A DNA stretch of 33,117 bases from an uncultured Muribaculaceae bacterium (GCA_944321705.1 CALUMG010000020.1:1-33117), one strand, 5' to 3'. Counted from the stretch's first letter, positions 9,148 through 17,269 are shown. The notes: generated by a model not told the origin, from the sequence alone. Numbers and translations are program-made.

Positions 9148-10440
9148 ATGGAAAAACTCATGCAATATGTGTGGCAATACAAATTGTGGAATCCTGTCAA
9201 GATGTTTACCAACGATGGGAAGCGTGTGAAAGTGATTGACACAGGGTTGCCTAATACAAACGCCGGACCAGATTTTTTCAATGCCAAAATTGAGATAGGA
9301 GGAGAACTGTGGGTAGGCAATGTGGAAATTCATGTGCGGGCTTCCGATTGGCATCGTCACGGGCATGACCGAGACAAGGCCTATGACTCTGTAATTCTGC
9401 ATGTGGTCGACAAGGATGACGCTCCTGTATACAGGACTAACGGTGAACTGATTCCACAACTGGTGCTGAAATGTTCACCACATTTCCATGACCGTTATTC
9501 TCAGCTTGTCAATAATAGCCTCACGATGTTGCCTTGTGCAGGTGCAATAAAGGAATTGCCGTCTATTGTGATAACCGAATGGATGGAATCGCTTGCTTTT
9601 GAAAGGCTTAATTCAAAGGTTGAAAGGATTAACTCTTTATATGAAAGTTCTTGCGGCAGTTGGCAGGACATATGTTATGTCACGATTGCCCGTAGCCTTG
9701 GGTTTGGGGTGAACAGTGATGCATTTGAGCAACTTGCACGTCGCACTCCGTTGCGCTTGATGCACAAGCATGGCGACTCGTTGTTCCAGCTTGAAGCGTT
9801 ACTTTTTGGGCAGGCCGGCTTCTTCGCGTCCGGTAATATCGTGGCTGATGATTATTTTCTTCGCCTTGCAAAGGAATATGGTTTCCTTGCCAATAAATTC
9901 CAACTGAAGCCGATGGATGGCTCGATGTGGAAAACATTCAGGATGCGTCCTCAAAATTTTCCTTATCGCCGCATAGCATCGCTGGCACATTTCATAGAGA
10001 ACGGGTTTGACCTAATGGACAAAATTTTGGAGGCCGACGGAGAAAAAGCCTTGCGTGCATTGTTCTCGGTCGAGCTGACAGGCTACTGGGCGACTCATTA
10101 CACATTTGGTGGATTACCGAGCGAAGTGCCTGTAAAGGCTCTAAGCAATGCATCCATCGACATTTTGTTGATAAATGCTGTTGCGCCACTTTATTATGCT
10201 TATGGCATGAAGACCGGGGACTATGACATTACAAGCAAAGCTGTCGACTTGCTTGAGAACTTAAGGCCCGAAAAAAACAGTATTGTGGAGACTTTCGTTG
10301 CTGCCGGCATTAAGTGTCCCGACGCGATGACGTCGCAGGCATTAATACAATTGCGCCGCCAGTATTGCGAAGCACGGAAATGCCTTTATTGCCGCATCGG
10401 GCACCGGTTGCTGAGCGAGGCTTCCATTCGTAATGATTGA
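9148..10440 (+). CDS. DUF2851 family protein
   Basis: The N-terminus 'MEKLMQYVWQYKLWN' and the block 'IDTGLPNTNAGPDFFNAKI...LWVGNVEIHVRASDWHRHGHDRDKAYDSVILHVV' (about residues 28-92) are diagnostic of DUF2851, a family almost confined to Bacteroidetes. The Asp, Glu and His residues in this block resemble a nuclease-type metal site, but no activity is known to me. I use the ATG at 9148; an in-frame TTG at 9112 would add 12 residues that the family lacks. Length is 430 residues. The gene is divergent from ruvB; the 298 bases between them hold the ruvB promoter and nothing else I can name. Confidence 0.9.
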   Translation: MEKLMQYVWQYKLWNPVKMFTNDGKRVKVIDTGLPNTNAGPDFFNAKIEIGGELWVGNVEIHVRASDWHRHGHDRDKAYDSVILHVVDKDDAPVYRTNGELIPQLVLKCSPHFHDRYSQLVNNSLTMLPCAGAIKELPSIVITEWMESLAFERLNSKVERINSLYESSCGSWQDICYVTIARSLGFGVNSDAFEQLARRTPLRLMHKHGDSLFQLEALLFGQAGFFASGNIVADDYFLRLAKEYGFLANKFQLKPMDGSMWKTFRMRPQNFPYRRIASLAHFIENGFDLMDKILEADGEKALRALFSVELTGYWATHYTFGGLPSEVPVKALSNASIDILLINAVAPLYYAYGMKTGDYDITSKAVDLLENLRPEKNSIVETFVAAGIKCPDAMTSQALIQLRRQYCEARKCLYCRIGHRLLSEASIRND

Positions 10441-10453
10441 TGTCCCGTCAGTG

Positions 10454-11545
10454 TCAATTATTGTCATCTCCGGCAGAATCTGTATCAAGATCGTCGGTAT
10501 CGTGGACTATGATATTCTTGTCTTGTTTCTTTTTTTGCCATTTTTCACGCGCAAACACTTGCATGTCGGGGATGGTATCTTTTTCGTCCACTATTTCAAA
10601 TCCGAGCATTGTCTCAATGACATCTTCCATTGTGACGATGCCGCGCATGCATCCGTATTCGTCGATTATCGCCGATATGTGTTCTTTTTTAGAGACGAGT
10701 TCTTCCCAAATGTCGGAAACTTCGGTATTCTCGGCAAAAGACAGAATTGGCCTTTTGATTTCGGAAAGGTGCATGTCAAACTTGTCCTCGGCAAGTCGTT
10801 CAAGAATGCTTTGGCGTAGCACATATCCAGAAGGATAATCTTTGTTGTCGGAATATACAGGTATACGTGAGAAGGATTTATATTGTTCGTTTTTATAAAA
10901 TTCTCGTAAGGTCATCGTTTCATCGGCGGCAGCCACGACCACGCTTGGTGTCATGATGTCGCGAGCCGATACGTTTTTGAGCTTTATGAGGTTTTGTATC
11001 ATTTTGTTCTCTTCTTTCTCAAAAACGCCTTCTTCGGCACCGACGGTGACCATAGCCGAAACTTCTTCCCGGCTCACCGATTGAGGATGCTTTTTGTGTG
11101 AGATGAGCTTTGTTATCAACTCCGACAGCAATACAAGCGGATAGGTAATGATGATGAGTACTTGTATGATGCGGCTTGTGGGCAGTGCGAGACTGCGCCA
11201 ATAGGTAGCTCCTACGATTTTAGGAATAATCTCGGACAGAACGAGAATCAAGGCTGTCAAGATTGCTGATATTAGTCCGAAATAGGCTTCTCCCCATATT
11301 TTCACGGCTTCGGCGCCGACACCTGCGGCTCCTATCGTGTGGGCTATCGTGTTAAGCGACAATATTGCCGCAATGGGCTTGTCGATGTCGAGTTTGAATT
11401 TCTTTAGCAATTTGGCCGAACGTGCGCCTTTACTTTCTTGCAGAGATATAAATGACATGGGAGTCGACAGCAGGACGGCTTCCAGTACGGAGCATAGAAA
11501 TGAAAGAGATATTGCTCCTATGAAATAAATAATTAATAGTTCCAT
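10454..11545 (-). CDS. CNNM/CBS-domain membrane protein (hemolysin C-like, short form)
   Basis: Residues 1-150 form a CNNM (DUF21) transmembrane domain with about four spans and the typical 'LSEIIPKIVGATYW' block. Residues about 190-315 form a CBS pair ('VSARDIMTPSVVVAAADETMTLREF' and 'HISAIIDEYGCMRGIVTMEDVIETMLG'). CNNM/CorB/CorC proteins are linked to Mg2+ or other divalent cation transport, gated by nucleotide binding to the CBS pair. The usual C-terminal CorC_HlyC domain is missing: after the CBS pair the protein ends in a charged tail ('DTDDLDTDSAGDDNN'). It converges with the DUF2851 gene, 13 bases apart. A strong minus-strand promoter about 420 bases upstream may serve it with a long leader. 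Confidence 0.93.
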   Translation of the reverse strand: MELLIIYFIGAISLSFLCSVLEAVLLSTPMSFISLQESKGARSAKLLKKFKLDIDKPIAAILSLNTIAHTIGAAGVGAEAVKIWGEAYFGLISAILTALILVLSEIIPKIVGATYWRSLALPTSRIIQVLIIITYPLVLLSELITKLISHKKHPQSVSREEVSAMVTVGAEEGVFEKEENKMIQNLIKLKNVSARDIMTPSVVVAAADETMTLREFYKNEQYKSFSRIPVYSDNKDYPSGYVLRQSILERLAEDKFDMHLSEIKRPILSFAENTEVSDIWEELVSKKEHISAIIDEYGCMRGIVTMEDVIETMLGFEIVDEKDTIPDMQVFAREKWQKKKQDKNIIVHDTDDLDTDSAGDDNN

Positions 11546-11659
11546 GAAATTTGTGTGTTTAAATTAAATTTTACCTTGGCATGTGTCAAAGGCACATGTC
11601 GAAAAATTAAGAAAGAATTTGTTCCGCTTGTCTTTTTGTGAATGGAAATGAATTAAATC

Positions 11660-11881
11660 CTAAATGCGAAACACGCACAAAGCCAGAATCTTGCGATTAC
11701 GGCATGGAACTATGGCCGGCGCAGAAATGCTCGTTAATCCGGTCAATGATGTTTTTGTACTTTTGTTGTTATTGCACTGTTGCTGTGCCAAGAGCCTGTT
11801 TTCAATCTCTTGAAGAGGTGATGGTTCGTGTTGTGTGAAATTCTGATTGGTATTGAACCTTCGTTGGTAATAGTCATCCAT
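11660..11881 (-). CDS. Possible small hydrophilic protein, unrecognised
   Basis: A 73-codon frame whose first 45 residues are polar and rich in Gln and Asn ('MDDYYQRRFNTNQNF', 'LAQQQCNNNKSTKTS'), unlike most chance frames in this window. It starts about 80 bases downstream of a good minus-strand promoter. The last 25 residues look less protein-like, so it may be a remnant or a frameshifted gene. I recognise no family. It could equally be a chance frame in the leader of the CNNM gene. Confidence 0.22.
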   Translation of the reverse strand: MDDYYQRRFNTNQNFTQHEPSPLQEIENRLLAQQQCNNNKSTKTSLTGLTSISAPAIVPCRNRKILALCVFRI

Positions 11882-11967
11882 ATATTGAAAACGAGGGCAT
11901 GCAAGACCTGATGTTTTGTTATCTCTTTTTTAATCCTGAATTGCTGTTGTTTCCCTCTATTCAGATG

Positions 11968-11998
11968 CAAAGTTACTGAAAATGTTAGTGTTTGGCAA
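11968..11998 (-). promoter_or_regulatory. Minus-strand promoter with long leader
   Basis: On the minus strand, TTG (11996-11998) is followed after 20 bases by TAACTTTG (11968-11975), a full Bacteroidetes-type promoter. Transcription would begin near 11960 and run toward the CNNM gene, giving a leader of about 415 bases unless a small gene lies between. Confidence 0.5.
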
Positions 11999-12159
11999 TA
12001 ACATTTGCGTAAAATTTTAAATTCGGAACTTGTTGGGATGAATAATTGCGAAATTGCCATTTATTTTCAAAAGCAAAATGTCTTAAGGCCTCCTAAATGT
12101 CGTGGAACTATGCATTTTGCCGTTAAAATAAATAAAATCATGACATAATGGAAGTGAAA

Positions 12160-12191
12160 TTTGGAATGTGTTGGATTTGTGCTTATATTTG
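12160..12191 (+). promoter_or_regulatory. Promoter of asnA
   Basis: TTTG (12160-12163), 20 bases, then TATATTTG (12184-12191): one of the two or three best promoter matches in the window. The start codon lies 26 bases further on. Confidence 0.7.
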
Positions 12192-12217
12192 CCCCGAAAT
12201 ATTAAACATTGGTTACA

Positions 12218-13252
12218 ATGGCTCTGATAATTCCAAAAAAATACAAGCAAAAGTTGCTTCCCGAAACGACGGAAGTTGCCATAAAAATAATAAAGGATCT
12301 TTTTCAGTCGAAGCTGGCAAGGGCTTTGAACTTGCGGCGCGTCACAGCCCCGCTATTCGTGCTTAGCGGTACAGGTATCAATGACGACCTTAACGGAGTG
12401 GAACATGCCGTGAGCTTCAACATTGCATGCATGGATAATTGCAAGGCCGAGGTGGTGCATTCGCTTGCCAAGTGGAAGCGTATGAAGCTTGGAGCTTACG
12501 ACATTGCTCCGGGATATGGAATATATACCGATATGAATGCCATTCGCACGTTTGAGGAGCTGGATAATCTCCATTCATTATATGTCGACCAATGGGATTG
12601 GGAGCAGACGATAAATGAATCGGACAGGAATCTTGATTATTTGAAATCGACGGTTGAAAAGATATATTGTGCCGTAAAGGAGACCGAATGGGCTATATAT
12701 GAGAGGTTTCCTCACATTACTCCGCGACTGCCCGAAAAGATAACGTTTGTCCACTCCGAGGAATTGCTGCAACGTTATCCCGACTTGACTCCGAAAGAGC
12801 GCGAAACTGAAATAGCGCGTGAGTGCGGAGCTGTGTTTGTAATTGGCATAGGTGGACCATTGAGTAACGGAGAGCCTCATGACGGCCGTGCTCCGGACTA
12901 TGACGATTGGATATCGGACAATGGGGAAGGTTACAGAGGCCTTAATGGTGACATTATTTTGTGGGACAGCATCCTGCAAGTGCCTTTCGAGCTTTCTTCA
13001 ATGGGTATCCGTGTCAGCGTGGACTCGTTATTGCGCCAGCTTGAAATGCGAGGTTGCATCGAGCGGCTGAGCTTGCCGTTCCACCGCTCACTTTTGGCAG
13101 GAGAACTTCCTCATTCGATAGGTGGCGGAATTGGTCAAAGCCGGTTGTGCATGTTCTTGCTTCAGAAAGCACACATAGGCGAAGTGCAGGCAAGTATTTG
13201 GCCGCCTGAACAGGTTGCCGAGTGCATGGCTTATGGAATACATCTCATGTAG
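12218..13252 (+). CDS. asnA: Aspartate-ammonia ligase
   Basis: AsnA makes asparagine from aspartate and ammonia with ATP cleavage to AMP; it is a class II aminoacyl-tRNA-synthetase-fold enzyme acting in the cytoplasm. Family blocks are clear: 'SKLARALNLRRVTAPLFV', 'GINDDLNGVEHAVSF', 'VVHSLAKWKRMKLGAYDI', 'GIYTDMNAIR' and near the end 'GGGIGQSRLCMFLLQKAHIGEVQ'. The length of 344 residues fits the family. The start is the ATG at 12218 ('MALIIPKKYKQKLL'); an in-frame TTG at 12209 is not needed. A strong promoter sits just upstream. No hairpin terminator is obvious after the TAG stop. Confidence 0.97.
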   Translation: MALIIPKKYKQKLLPETTEVAIKIIKDLFQSKLARALNLRRVTAPLFVLSGTGINDDLNGVEHAVSFNIACMDNCKAEVVHSLAKWKRMKLGAYDIAPGYGIYTDMNAIRTFEELDNLHSLYVDQWDWEQTINESDRNLDYLKSTVEKIYCAVKETEWAIYERFPHITPRLPEKITFVHSEELLQRYPDLTPKERETEIARECGAVFVIGIGGPLSNGEPHDGRAPDYDDWISDNGEGYRGLNGDIILWDSILQVPFELSSMGIRVSVDSLLRQLEMRGCIERLSLPFHRSLLAGELPHSIGGGIGQSRLCMFLLQKAHIGEVQASIWPPEQVAECMAYGIHLM

Positions 13253-13342
13253 GGTTTTTATATATAATCGATTAATTTTTAAGTTGATAGTACATTATGC
13301 AGGGATTATGTGATATAATTTCTGCATTTTTTTGTTGAAAAA

Positions 13343-13374
13343 TTTGCATGGTAATAAAAAACGTTGTAATTTTG
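13343..13374 (+). promoter_or_regulatory. Promoter of tRNA-Asp
   Basis: TTTG (13343-13346), 20 bases, then TAATTTTG (13367-13374), about 40 bases before the mature tRNA. Confidence 0.65.
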
Positions 13375-13413
13375 CACTCGCAAACATGAAATAAGGATGT
13401 TTGAGACCTCTAA

Positions 13414-13488
13414 GGTGCGGTAGTTCAGCCTGGTTAGAATACATGCCTGTCACGCATGGGGTCGCGGGTTCGAGTCCCGTCCGCACCG
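13414..13488 (+). tRNA. tRNA-Asp (GTC)
   Basis: A full cloverleaf can be drawn: acceptor GGTGCGG (13414-13420) with CCGCACC (13481-13487), discriminator G, anticodon stem CATGC/GCATG (13442-13446, 13454-13458) around loop CTGTCAC, and T-arm CGGGTTCGAGTCCCG. The anticodon GTC at 13449-13451 reads Asp codons. The CCA end is not encoded. No integrated element adjoins it. Confidence 0.97.
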
Positions 13489-13793
13489 CAGTGGAGAGAG
13501 GAGATGAGCAATTTAGCTTTCGGGCTTGTTGCTCATTTTTTTGTTTTATAGTCGTGACAACAAGTGTGTCGTCCCTGGGTGCAAAGGGTCGGGGCTGGGA
13601 GAAAATGGCGCAGTAGAAATTTAGAGGGGGATACCCATATAACATAGCGATTCTGGATTGTGCCCACTACACAATGATTGGCTTTAATATAAAGATGGCG
13701 CGATTTATAGCATATGGTTTGTGAAATTTATGAGCATTGTTTTTTAGACATGATAAAATTGTGTCTCCATGAAGATCTTGCCCTATTACGCTA
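13489..13793. other. Intergenic stretch after tRNA-Asp
   Basis: Apart from the tRNA terminator at 13504-13543, I see no gene or repeat here before the duplicated promoter region that starts at 13794. Confidence 0.6.
13504..13543 (+). terminator. Terminator after tRNA-Asp
   Basis: An 8-bp stem (ATGAGCAA at 13504-13511 with TTGCTCAT at 13529-13536) followed by a run of T ending at 13543. Confidence 0.8.
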
Positions 13794-13894
13794 GACTTTC
13801 ACTATATTTGTAGAATATAGGATGCGTCTCGGCAATGTGAAATTCTGAGCAAGCTCGAATTTTCCTATTGTACTCGACTTTCACTATATTTGTA
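13794..13894 (+). repeat. Tandem duplicated promoter segments
   Basis: The 19-base segment GACTTTCACTATATTTGTA occurs at 13794-13812 and again, identical, at 13876-13894, 82 bases apart. Each copy contains a consensus -7 element TATATTTG (13803-13810 and 13885-13892), and both are preceded by CCTATT about 13 bases upstream. The second copy would start transcription a few bases before the ATG at 13906, giving an extremely short leader. Confidence 0.75.
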
Positions 13895-13905
13895 AAAATC
13901 AATCC

Positions 13906-14310
13906 ATGATAAATATGAGAAAGAGGATAAAAGGAGAAAAGGTTACAGGATGCAGCGCGGATGGGTCGGTCAGCATGGAGTTGAAAGAACTCGTCAGGCT
14001 GGCTGATGAGTGTTGCAAGGCAAATGAACGGGATGTTACAGAGAATTATTTGCTGCAATGCCTCAGGGTGGGCAAGTTATGTGAGGATGCCGGCCTTGAA
14101 TCCCAGGCTATTAAATTATATCGATTGGTTGTTGATCGGGCTTTGGATATGGATTATGGAGAGCTTTTAAGACGATACAAGGATATTGCCTTGGAGGCTG
14201 CCGAGAGGATAAGAGCCATATTCAGGAAGCATGGCGCAAACGGAAGCGATACAATAAAGGATGTGCTGTCGAGCTATGAAGACATAAAGCATTTGTCGCT
14301 TGGAGAATGA
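13906..14310 (+). CDS. Small helical protein of unknown function
   Basis: A 134-residue protein I do not recognise. After a basic start ('MINMRKRIKGEK') nearly all of it is predicted by eye to be alpha-helical. The stretch 'ENYLLQCLRVGKLCEDAGLESQAIKLYRLVVDRAL' (about residues 45-79) looks like one or two TPR-like helix pairs, followed by another amphipathic helix and an acidic end. There is no signal peptide or membrane span. It stands alone, driven by the duplicated promoter just upstream, with almost no leader; the ATG at 13915 is an alternative start. A REP remnant and the pckA terminator follow. The dedicated promoter and even composition support a real gene. Confidence 0.6.
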   Translation: MINMRKRIKGEKVTGCSADGSVSMELKELVRLADECCKANERDVTENYLLQCLRVGKLCEDAGLESQAIKLYRLVVDRALDMDYGELLRRYKDIALEAAERIRAIFRKHGANGSDTIKDVLSSYEDIKHLSLGE

Positions 14311-14318
14311 GTAATGGC

Positions 14319-14342
14319 AGAGACGCGATTTTATCACGTCTT
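14319..14342. repeat. Decayed REP palindrome (copy 4)
   Basis: AGAGACGCGATTTTATCACGTCTT keeps the left arm of the RAYT-associated palindrome exactly, while the right arm has mismatches. It lies 9 bases after the small gene, about 6.6 kb from the RAYT, showing that the element has scattered copies. Confidence 0.7.
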
Positions 14343-14412
14343 GGAAACCATGAATTTGCCGAATCCATGTAATCTTGATTCAATATTGTAAGCATCCATC
14401 GGATGATTGATG

Positions 14413-14450
14413 AAAACAAAAATGCCGCTTAGGTTTCCCTGAGCGGCATT
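14413..14450 (-). terminator. Terminator of pckA
   Basis: AATGCCGCTTA (14421-14431) pairs with TGAGCGGCATT (14440-14450), one mismatch allowed; on the minus strand the stem is followed by a T-rich tail (14413-14420). It lies 51 bases past the pckA stop codon. Confidence 0.8.
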
Positions 14451-14501
14451 TGTTGAATATATCTAAACTTGTTTTATTATTGCTTTGGATTAAGCTTTAG
14501 T

Positions 14502-16109
14502 TTAGAGCTTCGGACCAGCAGCTACGAGAGCCTTGCCAGCTTCGTTTCCGGTAAACTTGGTGAAGTTGTTGATGAAACGGTTTGCAAGGTCTTTAGCCTT
14601 TTCGTTCCATTGAGCTGCATCGGTGTAGGTGTCGCGAGGATCAAGGATCTTAGGATCTACGCCCGGCAATTCGGTAGGAACAACGAAGTTGAAGTAAGGA
14701 ATTGTCTTTGTCGGAGCTTTGTCGATAGAACCGTCAAGGATTGCGTCGATGATGCCGCGAGTATCCTTGATAGAAATACGCTTGCCAGTTCCGTTCCAAC
14801 CAGTGTTAACCAAGTAAGCCTTAGCACCTACGCGTTCCATCTTCTTAACGAGCTCTTCAGCATATTTTGTCGGGTGCAAAGAAAGGAATGCAGCACCGAA
14901 GCAAGCTGAGAATGTCGGAGTCGGTTCAGTGATACCACGTTCGGTACCTGCCAACTTAGCGGTGAAGCCCGACAAGAAGTAATACTTGGTTTGTTCAGCG
15001 TCAAGGATTGATACAGGAGGAAGAACTCCGAATGCATCGGCCGACAAGAAGATTACTTGATGAGCGTGTGGGCCTTTTGAAACCGGCTTAACGATGTTGT
15101 TGATGTGGTAGATAGGATAAGAAACGCGAGTGTTTTCTGTAACGCTCTTGTCAGCGAAGTCAATCTTGCCGTTAGCGTCAACAGTTACGTTTTCGAGCAA
15201 TGCGTCACGCTTGATAGCATTGTAGATATCGGGTTCGCTTTCCTTGTCAAGGTTGATAACCTTAGCATAGCAACCTCCTTCGTAGTTGAATACGCCTTCG
15301 TCGTCCCAACCGTGTTCGTCATCACCGATGAGCAAACGTTTCGGGTCGGTAGAAAGGGTAGTCTTTCCTGTTCCAGACAAACCGAAGAAGATGGCTGTGT
15401 TCTTGCCTTCCAAGTCGGTGTTGGCCGAGCAGTGCATTGAAGCGATACCGCGAAGTGGGTTGAGGTAGTTCATGATAGAGAAGATACCTTTCTTCATTTC
15501 ACCACCATACCAAGTGTTAAGGATAACTTGTTCGTTGGTCTTGAGGTTGAATACAGTAGCTGTTTCAGAATTCAAGCCAAGTTCTTTATAGTTGTCAACT
15601 TTAGCTTTAGCGGCATTGAATGATACGAAATCAGGTTCGCCATAGTTAGCAAGTTCTTCTTCGGTAGGACGGATGAACATGTTCTTAACGAAGTGTGCTT
15701 GCCAAGCTACTTCCATGATGAAACGAACTTTCAAGCGAGTAGCAGGGTTTGCACCGCAGAATGTATCCATAACGAACAGACGCTTGCCTGACAATTGCTT
15801 AACGGCTTTAGCCTTCAAGTCGGCCCAAGCTTCTTCCGAGCAAGGCTTGTTGTCGTTCTTGTATTCAGGAGTAGTCCACCACACGCTGTCCTTGCTGGCT
15901 TCATTCATTACAAAGAATTTGTCTTTAGGAGAACGTCCGGTGTAGATACCGGTCATCACATTTACAGCACCAAGTTCAGTTTCTTGGCCTTTTTCATAGC
16001 CTTCCAAGCCTTCTTTGGTTTCTTCTGCAAACAATACTTCATAAGACGGGTTGTGGAGAATCTCCTTCACGTCTGTGATACCGTACTTGCTTAAATCTAA
16101 ATTTGCCAT
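14502..16109 (-). CDS. pckA: Phosphoenolpyruvate carboxykinase (ATP)
   Basis: PckA interconverts oxaloacetate plus ATP with PEP, CO2 and ADP. In succinate-producing Bacteroidales it usually runs toward oxaloacetate, fixing CO2 and making ATP. Seen in the sequence: the substrate-binding 'TGRSPKDKF' (57-65), the P-loop 'GLSGTGKTT' (243-251), the metal-binding kinase-2 motif 'IGDDEHGW' (261-268) and '[17 protein letters not shown]' near residue 435. The length of 535 residues is normal for the ATP type. Codon use is restricted, as in a highly expressed gene. A -7 element lies 65 bases upstream of the start and a hairpin terminator follows. Confidence 0.98.
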   Translation of the reverse strand: MANLDLSKYGITDVKEILHNPSYEVLFAEETKEGLEGYEKGQETELGAVNVMTGIYTGRSPKDKFFVMNEASKDSVWWTTPEYKNDNKPCSEEAWADLKAKAVKQLSGKRLFVMDTFCGANPATRLKVRFIMEVAWQAHFVKNMFIRPTEEELANYGEPDFVSFNAAKAKVDNYKELGLNSETATVFNLKTNEQVILNTWYGGEMKKGIFSIMNYLNPLRGIASMHCSANTDLEGKNTAIFFGLSGTGKTTLSTDPKRLLIGDDEHGWDDEGVFNYEGGCYAKVINLDKESEPDIYNAIKRDALLENVTVDANGKIDFADKSVTENTRVSYPIYHINNIVKPVSKGPHAHQVIFLSADAFGVLPPVSILDAEQTKYYFLSGFTAKLAGTERGITEPTPTFSACFGAAFLSLHPTKYAEELVKKMERVGAKAYLVNTGWNGTGKRISIKDTRGIIDAILDGSIDKAPTKTIPYFNFVVPTELPGVDPKILDPRDTYTDAAQWNEKAKDLANRFINNFTKFTGNEAGKALVAAGPKL

Positions 16110-16173
16110 ATTAAATTGAATATATGAGAGATTAAAAATTGTTTCTGTGCTTATTGCGTTGCTAAAACCACCG

Positions 16174-16181
16174 CAAATTTA
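16174..16181 (-). promoter_or_regulatory. -7 element for pckA
   Basis: TAAATTTG on the minus strand, exact TAnnTTTG. TTTA lies about 20 bases further upstream as a weak -33. It implies a leader of roughly 60 bases. Confidence 0.5.
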
Positions 16182-16563
16182 GCTATTTTTTTTTACAGCG
16201 ATAAATAATTAAGGAAAATTTTCCGTAATATATGCCTTTTAAAGATTTATTATATTTTCAAGGCAGATGCGCATGTTTCATTTCGTGTTGTTTGGCTCTT
16301 GTGAGTGAACATGAAATCTACCCTTTATCGAAATTACAAATTTCATACCAACAATATATTGAAACTTGTGCCGTCAGCCAAATTTAGGAATAACTAACGT
16401 TAGCCGGGTTGTTAGGCTGTCATTATTCAATTGCATCGTGTCGCAGTGTAAACATTGCTGCTTTCAACATGTCAAAATATCAGTTATGCACAGGTGGTTG
16501 GCAGTCGTTGCATGTGTTTTACATGTCATGTAATCAATTTTGCGGAAATAAGCAGCTTTTAAA

Positions 16564-16594
16564 TTGTATTGTATCATTATTTTGTATACTTTTG
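16564..16594 (+). promoter_or_regulatory. Promoter of a candidate small RNA
   Basis: TTG (16564-16566), 20 bases, then TACTTTTG (16587-16594), matching TAnnTTTG. There is no reading frame of note downstream on this strand. Confidence 0.5.
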
Positions 16595-16599
16595 TACGA

Positions 16600-16938
16600 A
16601 GTTTAATGCATTGTACAATCTAAAGTTAAAAAACAGCCGCAGTTGTTGCGTGTAATGACATGAAGCCATGACAGAGCGCAAAATTGTTGGCCGGATTAAA
16701 GTGGAAGATGTGTGATACTTGCCGCACATCACACGCCGTGATATTTTCAAGCAACACAGTAGTATACTTATGGTTTTGCAATGCGTGTCGGGCACTTTGG
16801 CTGCCTGCAAGTGTTGCATGCATGTGCATGTGCATAGGCGTGGCAGTCTTGGATACAGTGTGAATCACAGTAGCAATGGTATTTGCCCGAGAAATTGAAT
16901 GAACGCACATTTTAAGAAACGGATGTCCCGTTTTTTTT
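16600..16938 (+). ncRNA. Candidate non-coding RNA, about 340 nt
   Basis: A promoter-like site ends at 16594 and a clean intrinsic terminator ends at 16938, enclosing about 340 bases with no plausible plus-strand coding frame. Inside is at least one good hairpin (GTGTGAT at 16710-16716 with ATCACAC at 16728-16734) and a GCATG/TGCATG-rich patch near 16815-16836. I looked for the signature motifs of RNase P RNA, tmRNA and SRP RNA and did not find them. A 94-codon frame on the opposite strand (16626-16910) does not look like a protein. The identity is open, and expression is inference from the flanking signals. Confidence 0.4.
16917..16938 (+). terminator. Intrinsic terminator
   Basis: AAACGG (16917-16922) pairs with CCGTTT (16928-16933) across a 5-base loop, followed by an unbroken T-run to 16938. 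It closes the candidate RNA starting near 16600. Confidence 0.7.
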
Positions 16939-17090
16939 CTTGCTTAGGGATAATCCGCACAACAGATGGTGATACATAGCAAGTTATTGTGAAATAACTG
17001 TTTCGTGAATGGCCTTGTACAGAATAGCCGGTTTTCGGGTTAGTTTAGTTACAAGGTTTCTGCCAAGGCCATTTATTTATATTTTTATTT
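16939..17090 (+). ncRNA. Candidate structured RNA element
   Basis: Several stems can be drawn in order. CTTGCT (16939-16944) pairs with AGCAAG (16978-16983). A perfect 7-bp hairpin AGTTATT/AATAACT (16982-16999) carries a GTGA (GNRA-type) tetraloop. In the long compound hairpin 17008-17073, AATGGCC pairs with GGCCATT, TTGTA with TACAA, and TAGCC with GGTTA. The arm CCTTGTA can pair with either TACAAGG (17050-17056) or, in part, with AAGGCC (17065-17070), so two folds compete. A T-rich tail follows. No promoter is obvious at its 5' side; it may be made by readthrough or be cut from a longer transcript. No known class recognised. Confidence 0.35.
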
Positions 17091-17115
17091 AACACAATAG
17101 TTTTTCTTTTCATTT

Positions 17116-17154
17116 TCACGGGTCAGATGTTGAATCAGTCCCGTGATGTTTTTT
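17116..17154 (+). terminator. Intrinsic terminator
   Basis: TCACGGG (17116-17122) pairs with CCCGTGA (17140-17146), followed by TG and six T. It is the last of the plus-strand hairpins before the AraC gene, which lies on the other strand. Confidence 0.7.
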
Positions 17155-17269
17155 ATATGGCGAGAATAAAAGTGATGCTCATGTGGGCGTGTGCCTGCAT
17201 GATGCATCGCTATATATTAATTATGAGGGGTATTTGTTTGGTCTGAGTGAATAGATACCGGCTGGCTTG

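Larger units (their letters stand above)
11546..12159. other. Intergenic stretch with a minus-strand promoter, no firm gene
   Basis: About 610 bases between the CNNM gene and the asnA promoter. It holds a convincing minus-strand promoter (11968-11998) and a possible 73-codon reading frame downstream of it (11660-11881). Nothing else is recognised: no tRNA, terminator or repeat. Confidence 0.6.
16110..17269. other. 1.16-kb gene-free stretch rich in RNA structure signals
   Basis: Between pckA and the second AraC gene no credible reading frame exists on either strand. It holds the pckA promoter, a plus-strand promoter (16564-16594), two intrinsic plus-strand terminators (16917-16938, 17116-17154), a compound hairpin (17008-17073) and smaller hairpins. 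A 10-bp palindrome CTAACGTTAG lies near 16396. See the two candidate RNA entries. Confidence 0.6.

Noticed and set aside
10433..10838. Two overlapping plus-strand frames after the DUF2851 gene
   Set aside because: They lie antisense to the CBS pair of the CNNM gene and have no recognisable features.
16626..16910. 94-codon minus-strand frame
   Set aside because: Composition (runs of His-Met, no secondary-structure pattern) does not look like protein, it has no promoter, and plus-strand signals explain the region better.
16600..17090. RNase P RNA, tmRNA or SRP RNA in the gene-free stretch
   Set aside because: The size of the first part would fit RNase P RNA, but the GAGGAAAGTCC-type core, the tmRNA tRNA-like ends and the SRP GGAAGNAGC loop are all absent.
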